Below are positions 1-7,411 of a DNA stretch of 16,169 nucleotides, one piece after another. A program made the position numbers and the translations under genes. The notes beneath the pieces were generated by a model. It made no database searches and was not told where the DNA came from. It was given only the letters and a program-made list of their open reading frames with translations. This stretch comes from Verrucomicrobiota bacterium (GTDB lineage Bacteria > Verrucomicrobiota > Verrucomicrobiia > Limisphaerales > JAHEOI01): NCBI GenBank assembly GCA_018610125.1, contig JAHEOI010000325.1:1-16169 (forward strand), written 5' to 3'. The stretch's first letter is position 1, and each line of letters begins with the position of its first letter.

Positions 1-3000
1 CCGAATGCGGCTGGTCCCCCCGGCTTTTCTTGCCGTCAGCGAAAAGCCGTGTCCGTCGGTGGCGGGATGCCACGTATTCCGATATTGAAAGTCGAAAACG
101 GTTTGATCATCGGCACTGACAAGTCGAAGACGCGCTCCCGTATCCGAAAGGCTTCCTTGGAATTCGCCAATGATCTTTTGAGACGTGCCATACCGCGCAT
201 GGAAGGCCGCTCGGTCGTTGACAAGCAACACGACTTCTCCCGGCGCCAGGGTTTCGGCCTTCGAAGGCGTGAAGGTGTATTCGACCCCGCCGGTCAACCG
301 GCTTGCCGCAAGGTCGATCGTCTCCGGGCCGATGTTCTTCAATTCTAGGAATTCGAAATCGTTGTTGACCCGTGAGCTGTCGGAAGTCACCTCTTGCGGC
401 GTTGGGGGAAGCGGATTGTAGTGGAGCTCGGAGACAATCAGGCTGTGTTGGGCGGGTGGCGGCTCAATTGAAAAGCGGGCTTGAATTGGCGGTGACCAAT
501 GGCTGGTCAATGGCGGGTTGCCCGGTCCGGTCAAACTTTCATGACTCGGGTCGAAGACGCGCGCCGTAAGCTGTTGCGCTTCTTGTAAGCGGATCGCTTG
601 CTGATACGCTCGTGCCCTTTCGGCGATTTCCCCACCTGACTGCCGGGGATCACTGCCATCGAGAGTGTAGTAAATCGTACCCTCACCCGGAGCGGTCATG
701 GTAATCTCGGCCCCGGGCGAAATAAGACCGCCCTCGGGCTCTGGCTCCGGCGGCTCGACAAATTGGCTGTCAATGAAATCGACTCGATCGGCCAGCCATT
801 GCTTCAAATGGGCAATCTCCCCGTCATAGCCGCCGAATCTCGGTGTCTGACCCCACCGATCGAGGTCTCGCGGCTGGGCTTCCGCAAGACGTGATGCGAT
901 CGTGTCGATCATTCCATGGATGTTTTCAAGGCTGAAGGCACCTTGCCGCAGCTCATGCCATCGATCGATATAGCGTTGGAAGAAATCAATGTCTTGGAAC
1001 AAACGGTCCCACCATGTGTAATTGAAAAAATCCGTTCCCTTGTCCCCCGTTTGGGCGCGCCAGACCCGAGGGTTGGCGTCCCTGCCATCGGTGGATCCCA
1101 TGGAGCGGTCGAAATCCCATATTGGTCCGAATACCAACTGACCCCCGCGACGTTTAGTCATGTAGGTGCTGAGTCGCAAGGCATCGACATTGAAAGCCAA
1201 TACGTTGAGGAGGTGGTGATCAATGGCGGCGTCGACATCGAGAAATGGCCGATACCCACCGATAGGATTTCGGAAATTGGAACTGTGCAAGGCCTCGGTA
1301 AACCGGCGGAAGAATCCTTGGATGTATTCTTGCTGGGGGTGACGGATGGGTTGCTCGATTTCGGTTTCTGTAGGCTCGTGATACTGGATGCGCTGTCCGC
1401 CAACCCGAAACCCTTGATCGCCGGGATCCGGGCGATCGATTTTCAAGATGTAGCCCCCTGTCACTCCGGGCCTTTGCGTATGGTCGACGAACAATTCTTC
1501 AATGGCGACTCGATCGTCATCGCGGGTGATATCTTCCATCAAGACATAGACGCCAAAGTAGTCCTCCCGCCGAAGCGAATCACCGTCCGGATTGAAAAAG
1601 ACTTCAACGTACCGGGTGCGAACGGCGTAGCGACCGACCTGATTACTCAGCCGGTAAATGAGCGGATTACGCATCATGGCGCGGTCAAAGTTATAGGGGC
1701 CCCAGAGGAGCCAATCGGATTCGCCGGGAAGCCCCAGCAGGCTGACGTTTTTATCGGCGTCACGCGCGTTCCGGGCTTCAAAGCTCATGGAGAACTTGGG
1801 ACGCCCGGCAGTGCTGGAGCCATGGACTTCGACGCCGATCCGGGTGGCGGAATGCGGTGGCTCAGTAAGCATGCTCCGGCCGCCTTGCGCCTCGTAAGGT
1901 TCGAAGATCGCCATGAAGGCATTCTGCTTTGGATCTTGAAGGGGACGGCCTTGACCGAAATTGTCAACGACGACGAGCGGGAGGTTGGACGAGAAATCGG
2001 CCGCGTCCTTACCGAGCTTGATATAGGCCGCGCCGACCGTACGGCTTCGACCGCCATTCGGACCGAAAGCACGGGCTCGGAGCTGTGCCGTGGTGTTTAG
2101 GCGGATCGGACCGGTGTAGGGCTCCGCCGTGGCGGTCGGAATGGTTCCGTCGGTTGTGTAACGCAGTGTGGCCTCTTCCGGGGCTTTCGCAGGCAAGGTT
2201 GCTTGAACGGTCAGCTCGTTTTGAAACGTTCGGCTCGGTTCCGAGAGTCGGGGTGGTGCGAGGAGCTTCGGGACGGACGCCGGATTCAAGGCACGTGGGG
2301 TAGGGCGAAAGAAATAGCCGGATTGCTCCGGCTCATCCGGCTCGAGGACACCGACGAGCTCCGGTCGGGCTAAAAGATCCGAACTGTCAAGGCTCTTATT
2401 CAATCCATGGATTGCCAATAGGTTGTGTCCCTCCCGGAGATGTTCGATGTGCGGAGTTAGATCGATTTCGGTCGGCGATCGCGCCGCGGAGTCGGGCCGA
2501 TTGCCGGTCGCCGTCGAATTCCATCGCGCCCCATCAGGGGCATTGGCACGAAAGACCTCTTTCCCATTCAAATAGACAATGGCCCCATCGTCGTATTGGA
2601 GGCGGAGGATTAATTGCCTAAGTGACGGCAGGGGATCGATTTCGAACGGGACGCGCACATACACGGATCCATTGGATTGGTGCATCTCTTCCACATTTAG
2701 CTCAATCAGGTCCCCATAATCGTATCCGACCCCTGTGGATCCGGACCGCCAGTCACGATCATCAAAGCTCCGACTCATCCAAACTTCGTCGAAGAAGCTG
2801 TGGGAGGGAATCCAAGCGTTCGCCCTTGAAGGAGGGTCAATTAGCGCGATGCGTTCGCCGCGTGGACGTCCGACGCCGTACGAAACATCGGCTTTCTGTC
2901 GTGGGAAATCATATTCGGAGACAATCTCTCCGGCCGGATTAACCAGGGCCAGATATTCCCCTGCTTGGTCGAGCTGAAAATTGGTATGCAGGGGGGCTCC

Positions 3001-3366
3001 GGGCTCCACGCGATTCTTGTCCGACGCAAAGACAATGCGAAAGCTTCGGCGAGGGAGCTTAAACGAAGGGAATTCCCATTGAGTCGGATCATCCCGATCG
3101 TCCGTAAGGAACCATCCCTCGAGATTGATACTCTGGCCGCTTTCATTGTGAAGCTCTATCCAGTCCACAAAGTCTCCGTCATCATCGTTGAAGGTCTCTT
3201 GGTTGGCGGCAAGCAGCTCGGTGATCCGAACCGGCTGGGCGTCAACGTCCATCAGGGCGGAAACGCCGATTGCGACGAGGAATGCGAGCAGCCGGGAAGC
3301 TTGGGCAACAAATGATCGGGAGTGCCAAGACCGAACGGAAGTCTTTGCGAAATGGGGAACAATCAT
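1..3366 (-). CDS. Secreted CotH kinase-family protein with lamin-tail domains (3' end beyond window)
   Basis: The minus strand is open from an ATG at 3366 to the left edge, giving 1122 codons with no in-frame stop, so the protein is C-terminally incomplete here. The N-terminus has a basic/polar stretch followed by a hydrophobic core (LLAFLVAIGVSALM) and a likely cleavage near VDA-QP, so it is probably exported. Domains in order: lamin-tail domain about residues 44-150 (ITELLAAN, DFVDWIELHN); a galactose-binding-like beta region about 230-330 (YLNGKEVFRAN); a chitobiase/FN3-like repeat near 403 (YTTDG); a CotH kinase-like domain about 459-870 with GGYILKID (637-644) and WDFDRSMG (750-757); a second chitobiase-like repeat at 896-905; and a second lamin-tail domain from 976 (LIVSELHYNP) to the edge. 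CotH-fold proteins are atypical protein kinases; in environmental bacteria these multidomain forms are secreted and of unknown role. It lies 55 bp downstream of a JAMM gene on the same strand. No clear Shine-Dalgarno sequence precedes the start. Confidence 0.9.
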   Translation of the reverse strand, partial: MIVPHFAKTSVRSWHSRSFVAQASRLLAFLVAIGVSALMDVDAQPVRITELLAANQETFNDDDGDFVDWIELHNESGQSINLEGWFLTDDRDDPTQWEFPSFKLPRRSFRIVFASDKNRVEPGAPLHTNFQLDQAGEYLALVNPAGEIVSEYDFPRQKADVSYGVGRPRGERIALIDPPSRANAWIPSHSFFDEVWMSRSFDDRDWRSGSTGVGYDYGDLIELNVEEMHQSNGSVYVRVPFEIDPLPSLRQLILRLQYDDGAIVYLNGKEVFRANAPDGARWNSTATGNRPDSAARSPTEIDLTPHIEHLREGHNLLAIHGLNKSLDSSDLLARPELVGVLEPDEPEQSGYFFRPTPRALNPASVPKLLAPPRLSEPSRTFQNELTVQATLPAKAPEEATLRYTTDGTIPTATAEPYTGPIRLNTTAQLRARAFGPNGGRSRTVGAAYIKLGKDAADFSSNLPLVVVDNFGQGRPLQDPKQNAFMAIFEPYEAQGGRSMLTEPPHSATRIGVEVHGSSTAGRPKFSMSFEARNARDADKNVSLLGLPGESDWLLWGPYNFDRAMMRNPLIYRLSNQVGRYAVRTRYVEVFFNPDGDSLRREDYFGVYVLMEDITRDDDRVAIEELFVDHTQRPGVTGGYILKIDRPDPGDQGFRVGGQRIQYHEPTETEIEQPIRHPQQEYIQGFFRRFTEALHSSNFRNPIGGYRPFLDVDAAIDHHLLNVLAFNVDALRLSTYMTKRRGGQLVFGPIWDFDRSMGSTDGRDANPRVWRAQTGDKGTDFFNYTWWDRLFQDIDFFQRYIDRWHELRQGAFSLENIHGMIDTIASRLAEAQPRDLDRWGQTPRFGGYDGEIAHLKQWLADRVDFIDSQFVEPPEPEPEGGLISPGAEITMTAPGEGTIYYTLDGSDPRQSGGEIAERARAYQQAIRLQEAQQLTARVFDPSHESLTGPGNPPLTSHWSPPIQARFSIEPPPAQHSLIVSELHYNPLPPTPQEVTSDSSRVNNDFEFLELKNIGPETIDLAASRLTGGVEYTFTPSKAETLAPGEVVLLVNDRAAFHARYGTSQKIIGEFQGSLSDTGARLRLVSADDQTVFDFQYRNTWHPATDGHGFSLTARKAGGTSRIR

Positions 3367-3421
3367 GATCGACGAGTTCAAGAAATGCGCGCTGCAGTGT
3401 TGGGGGATTGCCTGGACGGGA

Positions 3422-3940
3422 TCAGCCAGGATTGGCATCGATCTCGGCGGGGACGGATTGATGAAAGCGTGAGGTTAGAACAATAGGGATTTCTTGGAGA
3501 TCATCGGGAACGCGTCGCCCTTGAATCTTGAAGGCACGAAAATCGGGCCGGGCTGCATCCTGAAGAGAGAGGATAAGAAAAATCGCCTCCGGAAATAGCA
3601 GCTCGGTACTGTCTTCCCAATGGGCCCGAGCTACATCCGTCTCCGATGGGTACGCCGGACTCGCAGGGTGCGTGTGAAAGATACCGACGGTTTGGAGGCC
3701 GCGGTTATCGATCGCTTTCTCTGCTTGAAACTGTTGCCTCGGGTCCATTCGAAACGTGACGGGGCTACGGTCGACGTTGTCGATCGGGTAGATAGACCGC
3801 GCGCTCAGCACCTGAGCCCCATCCCGGGCTCCTAAGGCCGTCCCGGCCAAGAGACCGCACACTTCGTTGGGACGCCCATCCAGCCCTAACGTCCGGATCT
3901 GACTAAAGTGATTGTTGCTCAACACCAGCATCGTATTCAC
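3422..3940 (-). CDS. JAMM/MPN (Mov34/PAD-1, M67-like) metallopeptidase
   Basis: A 172-residue protein carrying a complete JAMM zinc-peptidase signature: Glu26 in NEVCGLLAG and HTHP-x6-S-x2-D with His89, His91, Ser99 and Asp102. Enzymes of this family cleave isopeptide or peptide bonds after a C-terminal Gly-Gly; bacterial single-domain members often process sulfur-carrier proteins of the ThiS/MoaD type. The frame stays open for a further 150 codons upstream, but that part lies antisense to the DUF72 gene and has no domain character. The GTG at 3940 is chosen because AAAGG (3946-3950) sits five bases upstream; the ATG at 3931 is the alternative. The gene is divergent from DUF72 and 55 bp upstream of the CotH gene, with which it could be co-transcribed. 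No ThiS, MoaD or E1-like partner is visible beside it, so the substrate is unknown. Confidence 0.88.
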   Translation of the reverse strand: MNTMLVLSNNHFSQIRTLGLDGRPNEVCGLLAGTALGARDGAQVLSARSIYPIDNVDRSPVTFRMDPRQQFQAEKAIDNRGLQTVGIFHTHPASPAYPSETDVARAHWEDSTELLFPEAIFLILSLQDAARPDFRAFKIQGRRVPDDLQEIPIVLTSRFHQSVPAEIDANPG

Positions 3941-4057
3941 AATAACCTTTTTTGCGGGTGCTTGCACTCCCCTGTATTGTGCTGGAAATCGGTTTCGCTG
4001 TGGGATAACGTGCTGGACGGAGCAAACGCGACAGAAGCAAACCGGCGAAAAAAAGGT

Positions 4058-4849
4058 ATGGCGGGGCGTGTTTTCATTGGAACCAGCGGTTGGAATTACA
4101 AGCATTGGGCAAACGATGTGTTTTATCCCTCCGACTTGAAACAGGGGGAGTGGTTCTCGTATTATACCCAACACTTTAACACGGTTGAAATGAACAACAC
4201 GTTCTATAACCTGCCTTCCAGGCGAGTGTTCGAGAATTGGCGCGAGGAAAGCCCGGACAAGTTCTCCTTTGCAATCAAGGCCAGTCGCTACATTACTCAT
4301 ATCAAGAAGCTCAAAGATCCTGAAACCTCGGTCGTCAACTTCCTGGAGAATGCAAAGGGCTTGGGCGAGAAATTGGGGGTGGTCTTGTTTCAATTGCCTG
4401 GCGCCTGGAAATTTAACGCAGAACGGTTGGACGCGTTTTTCCGGTTTGTTCGAGAACAGGATATCATTCCCAATCTTCGTGCCTCATTGGAGGTCCGTAA
4501 CCCGACCTGGAACTGCGACGAGTGCTTTGACATCCTTCGGAAATACGGCGTTTCGTTAGTGCTGGCCGATTGGTCCGAGCTGAAAATTACGGGGCCGGTA
4601 ACCAGTGATTTCGTCTTCGTGCGGCGCCATGGTCCGGAAGAACGTTATGCTTCAAGCTACTCTGAGCAGCAGTTAAAGCGGGATGCGGAATGGCTGAAAG
4701 AATGCGTCAATGGGGGAAGTGATGCCTTCGTCTACTTCAATAACGATGCGAATGGCTACGCTGTGAAAAACGGGCTTCGATTGATGGAGCTGGTTGGGCA
4801 AACAACCAAAACGACCAAGAAAAAACAAAAGCGGGCGAGTCGGAAGTGA
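4058..4849 (+). CDS. DUF72 (YecE-like) family protein
   Basis: A 263-residue protein with the hallmarks of the DUF72 TIM-barrel-like family: N-terminal GTSGWNYKHW, VEMNNTFYNLPS, FAIKASRYITH, VLFQLPG, SLEVRNPTW and the C-terminal YFNNDANGYAVKNG. Length is usual for the family. The start at 4058 is chosen because family members begin a few residues before GTSGW. The frame stays open upstream to 3908, but that extension (Cys/His-rich, no family similarity) would overlap the start of the divergent JAMM gene. AAAAGG ends only one base before the ATG, so the ribosome-binding site is atypical. The C-terminus is a lysine/arginine-rich tail (TTKTTKKKQKRASRK), possibly a nucleic-acid contact. The biochemical function of DUF72 is not established as far as I know. 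Confidence 0.9.
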   Translation: MAGRVFIGTSGWNYKHWANDVFYPSDLKQGEWFSYYTQHFNTVEMNNTFYNLPSRRVFENWREESPDKFSFAIKASRYITHIKKLKDPETSVVNFLENAKGLGEKLGVVLFQLPGAWKFNAERLDAFFRFVREQDIIPNLRASLEVRNPTWNCDECFDILRKYGVSLVLADWSELKITGPVTSDFVFVRRHGPEERYASSYSEQQLKRDAEWLKECVNGGSDAFVYFNNDANGYAVKNGLRLMELVGQTTKTTKKKQKRASRK

Positions 4850-4898
4850 AGCGAGGACTTAACCCAAGGTGAGCGTGGGGAGGCGTGGATTGCGACAT

Positions 4899-4929
4899 TT
4901 GACATGTAAGATTACATGATATCATGTAA
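4899..4929 (+). promoter_or_regulatory. Putative vapBC promoter with a perfect palindromic operator
   Basis: TTGACA at 4899-4904 resembles a -35 box, and TATCAT at 4920-4925 a -10 box, although the spacer is short (15 bp). TTACATGAT/ATCATGTAA at 4912-4929 is a perfect 18-bp palindrome covering the -10 box and the upstream ATG. A third half-site, CATGTAA, lies at 4903-4909. AbrB-fold antitoxins commonly repress their own operon through such sites; that this is the operator is inferred from position and symmetry. Confidence 0.6.
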
Positions 4930-5191
4930 CAATGTGAGCGGTTTTAAGGTAACATTAACAGAGCGTGGGCAGGTATCGCTCCCGGCTTCCTTGCGCCAAC
5001 AGCTCCGCCTCAAGGCGGGTCAGAAGCTTGTCTGGGAAAGGATTTCCGATACCGAGCTGCGGCTTAAGGTGCTTCATGCACCGCCGACATCCCGGACAGA
5101 ATTGATTGGGTTTGCGGCTCGATTTCGGCAAGAAGATCCCCGATCCACCCACGACTGGATGGGGGAGCTTCGAGAAGGGGACGAGGATTAA
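4916..5191 (+). CDS. AbrB/MazE-fold antitoxin (VapB-type)
   Basis: A 91-residue protein with the swapped-hairpin AbrB/SpoVT DNA-binding motif near its N-terminus (VTLTERGQVSLPASLRQQL, then LKAGQKLVWERI). The acidic C-terminal tail (GELREGDED) is the part that usually wraps the toxin. It is followed one base after its TAA by a PIN-domain toxin, the standard antitoxin-first order. Two starts are possible: ATG 4916, which lies inside the palindromic operator, or GTG 4934, which would give a typical short N-terminus (MSGFKVTLTERGQ) and could be leaderless if transcription starts near 4932. Neither has a good Shine-Dalgarno sequence. The protein likely neutralises the toxin and represses the operon. 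Confidence 0.88.
   Translation: MISCNNVSGFKVTLTERGQVSLPASLRQQLRLKAGQKLVWERISDTELRLKVLHAPPTSRTELIGFAARFRQEDPRSTHDWMGELREGDED
5183..5187 (+). promoter_or_regulatory. Ribosome-binding site fixing the toxin GTG start
   Basis: GAGGA, inside the last antitoxin codons, ends five bases before GTG 5193. This supports translation coupling and selects GTG 5193 over the upstream in-frame start at 5106, which would overlap most of the antitoxin C-terminus. Confidence 0.65.
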
Positions 5192-5192
5192 G

Positions 5193-5603
5193 GTGACTTG
5201 GGTCGTGGACACAAACCTAGTCATTGATGTCGGTGAGGGAATTTCGCCTGGCGCTGAAGCCGCCTTTGAGCTGTTGGAGTCCGAGCGCCCGAATCGATTG
5301 GTGATATCCCCCATTTCCTATGTGGAATTAAGCCCCCTCTTTTTAGGGGATCTGATGAGCCTGGAGGTGTTTTTGGTGGGTCTCCATATCAACTACGAAG
5401 AAGCGTGGTCCATCCGGGATAACCAAGTCGCTGCTGAAAAATGGTGGCAATATGTTACCCGAAAACGACAACAGCGAGCTCGAAAGCGTCCAGTCGCCGA
5501 CATCTTGATTGGAGCATTTGCTTGCCGCTTTGGAGGTATACTTACCAATAATACTAAAGACTTTCAAAGTCTATTCCCCGAGCTCGAGGTCAAATCTCCG
5601 TGA
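5193..5603 (+). CDS. PIN-domain toxin ribonuclease (VapC-type)
   Basis: A 136-residue PIN domain when started at GTG 5193. The four conserved acidic residues that bind Mg2+/Mn2+ are visible: Asp6 (VVDTNLVID), Glu45 (SYVELS), Asp103 (VADILIGAFA) and Asp123 (NNTKDFQ). The family are endoribonucleases, often cutting tRNA or rRNA; the target here cannot be read from the sequence. GTG 5193 is preferred because PIN domains begin with this first beta strand and GAGGA sits just upstream. It is separated by one base from the antitoxin stop, so the two genes should be translated together. All active-site residues are present, so the toxin looks intact. Confidence 0.9.
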   Translation: MTWVVDTNLVIDVGEGISPGAEAAFELLESERPNRLVISPISYVELSPLFLGDLMSLEVFLVGLHINYEEAWSIRDNQVAAEKWWQYVTRKRQQRARKRPVADILIGAFACRFGGILTNNTKDFQSLFPELEVKSP

Positions 5604-5953
5604 ACCGATTGTAGCCTCGGCCCGGGTACAGCGCGGAGTGAATCAGGGGGGCTCTCATGATTGAGCAATGTTTCTCACAGGCTGAGGCACCATGCGCCCC
5701 GCAACCTTGCCTGGTAGGGACCGCACTCCGTTGCGGTCCGCTCCTTCCCCTTATGCAGCCCAATCCAAAAGCAGCGGGTACCCCGTCGATCGAAGAAGTT
5801 CCCACGGCGAATGGAAGCTCGCCCCGTCGGTGGCACGTTGGTCGGTCAGTTGCCGGTTGCTCCGCGGGTAGCGGTCGTATTTCCCTTCTTTTGACCTTTT
5901 CTGTCGCCCGTTCAGGCTTGCCTTCCGAGAGGGGCTTGGGTAGCCTGATCGAC
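5604..5953. other. Intergenic stretch between the toxin and the glycosidase
   Basis: This 350-bp region has no convincing gene. The glycosidase frame is open through it back to ATG 5657, which has a strong AGGGGGG (5645-5651) five bases upstream, but the roughly 99 extra residues are Cys/Pro/Gly/Ser-rich without domain character and would place the signal peptide internally. The REP-like hairpin at 5718-5739 lies within it. I see no clear promoter on the plus strand, although transcription of the downstream genes probably starts here. Confidence 0.5.
5718..5739. repeat. REP-like hairpin, copy 1
   Basis: GGACCGCA and TGCGGTCC form a perfect 8-bp stem around the loop CTCCGT. On the minus strand it reads GCGGACCGCAACGGAGTGC, matching the plus-strand sequence at 13524-13542 except for one stem and one loop position. 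The changed stem base pair is compensated in the other arm. This suggests a dispersed structured repeat. Confidence 0.6.
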
Positions 5954-7411
5954 ATGAAATGGCGGCGACGGCACGATTCAACATCACCCGGTTTTCGGGG
6001 CTTCTTCCTATTCGGCATTTTCGGCACATTGGTTTTTGTTACCGCGGCTTTGGGCAGCACCGGAGCTGAGACCAAGCCATTTTCGTTGCATCCGGAGAAT
6101 CCGCATTATTTCCTATTTGAAGGGGAGCCAACGCTGCTGATCACTTCAGCCGAACATTACGGAGCCGTCTTGAATCGGGCGTTTGATTATCAAGAATACC
6201 TCAAGACGCTGGAGAAGCATGGCTTCAATAATACCCGGGTCTTTTCGGGGGCTTACGTGGAGCCTCAGGGAGCATTCGACATTGCCAAGAATACCCTGGC
6301 GCCCGAACCGAATCAGTTTCTTGCCCCGTGGGCGCGGAGCGAAACCCCGGGATATCCGAACGGCGGCAACAAGTTCGACCTCAAGCAGTGGGACCCGGAT
6401 TACTTTGAACGGCTTCGCGATTTTGTTCGAGAGGCTTCGGAGCGGGGTGTGGTGGTTGAGGTTTGCCTGTTTTGCCCTTTTTACGAGCAAAAGCAATGGC
6501 GACTGAGTCCACTGAATGCCAAAAACAACGTCAACGGTGTGGGAGCGGTCGATCGGACCGACGTCTATACCCTCGAGAAAAGCGGTAAGCTCTTGGCGAT
6601 TCAGGAAGCCATGACCAAGAAAATCGTGCGAGAGCTCAATGGGTTTGACAACCTCTACTACGAGGTTTGCAATGAGCCTTATTTTGGGGGCGTGACAAAG
6701 GAATGGCAATATCACATTGCCGAGCTGATCGCCAAAGTTGAAGAGGACCTTGCACAGGCGCATCTGATTTCTCGAAATGTCGCCAATGATAAGAAAAAGG
6801 TGACGACGCCTCATTCGGCAATCTCTATATTTAACTTCCATTATGCGACCCCTCCCAAAACGGTTGCGATGAATTACGCCTTGGATAAGCCGATTGGCGA
6901 CAATGAGACGGGGTTTCGCGGCACAGGGGATACGCACTACCGGCGGGAAGGCTGGCAATTCATTCTGGCGGGGGGTGCTCTTTACAATAATCTGGACTAT
7001 TCATTCACTGTGGGGCATGAAGATGGAACATTTGCCTATCCCGATAGTCAGCCCGGGGGTGGCGGAGCGACATTGAGACGGCAATTGGAAGTGCTCAAGG
7101 AATTCATTGATTCCTTTGATTTCGTCTCGATGCATCCCGATACGGACTTTATTCGGGATGGTGTTCCTGAGAAGGTGCATCCATATGGGCTCAGCGAGGA
7201 CGGGCAACAGTACGCAGCCTATTTCTTCGGCGGCGAGAAGCTGGAACTGACTCTTTTGCTGCCAAACGGGAAATATCAGGTGGAATGGGTCAATCCCTTG
7301 ACGGGTGAGGTTGCGAAAGAGGCTCGCGTATCCAGCCAAGGCAAACCGCGAACGGTCCATTCGCCGACTTATGAGACGGAGATCGCACTTCGGATCCTCC
7401 GTCAGCAATGA
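5954..7411 (+). CDS. Secreted glycoside hydrolase-like protein (clan GH-A TIM barrel)
   Basis: A 485-residue protein from ATG 5954. It has an N-terminal signal peptide: basic MKWRRRH, hydrophobic core about residues 17-33, likely cleavage near GAETKPF. The body is a cellulase-superfamily barrel opening HPENPHYFLFEGEPTLL, the way apiosidase-like (DUF4038-type) domains begin. Asn240-Glu241-Pro242 (YYEVCNEPYFGG) fits the clan GH-A acid/base glutamate; Glu318 in DNETGF is a candidate nucleophile. The last roughly 80 residues (GQQYAAYFFGG, then YQVEWVNPLTGEV) resemble the beta-sandwich tail seen after such barrels. The substrate is unknown, though plant- or algal-type polysaccharide is plausible. 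The TGA overlaps the coaX ATG in ATGA, implying translational coupling with an unrelated enzyme. The longer start at 5657 has a better Shine-Dalgarno but an implausible N-terminus. Confidence 0.83.
   Translation: MKWRRRHDSTSPGFRGFFLFGIFGTLVFVTAALGSTGAETKPFSLHPENPHYFLFEGEPTLLITSAEHYGAVLNRAFDYQEYLKTLEKHGFNNTRVFSGAYVEPQGAFDIAKNTLAPEPNQFLAPWARSETPGYPNGGNKFDLKQWDPDYFERLRDFVREASERGVVVEVCLFCPFYEQKQWRLSPLNAKNNVNGVGAVDRTDVYTLEKSGKLLAIQEAMTKKIVRELNGFDNLYYEVCNEPYFGGVTKEWQYHIAELIAKVEEDLAQAHLISRNVANDKKKVTTPHSAISIFNFHYATPPKTVAMNYALDKPIGDNETGFRGTGDTHYRREGWQFILAGGALYNNLDYSFTVGHEDGTFAYPDSQPGGGGATLRRQLEVLKEFIDSFDFVSMHPDTDFIRDGVPEKVHPYGLSEDGQQYAAYFFGGEKLELTLLLPNGKYQVEWVNPLTGEVAKEARVSSQGKPRTVHSPTYETEIALRILRQQ

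Noticed and set aside
916..2100. 394-codon open frame on the plus strand
   Set aside because: It lies antisense to the CotH kinase core, in register with its codons, and has no domain character, whereas the minus strand gives clear CotH motifs.
3941..4393. N-terminal extension of the JAMM frame
   Set aside because: The 150 extra residues run antisense to the DUF72 gene and show no domain; JAMM proteins of this type are about 130-170 residues.
5590..6075. 161-codon minus-strand frame in the gap before the glycosidase
   Set aside because: Low-complexity Arg/Pro/Ser-rich translation crossing the glycosidase signal-peptide region, with no recognisable domain.
6146..6958. 270-codon minus-strand frame
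   Set aside because: Antisense to the glycosidase barrel, which has convincing catalytic motifs; no motif in the antisense product.
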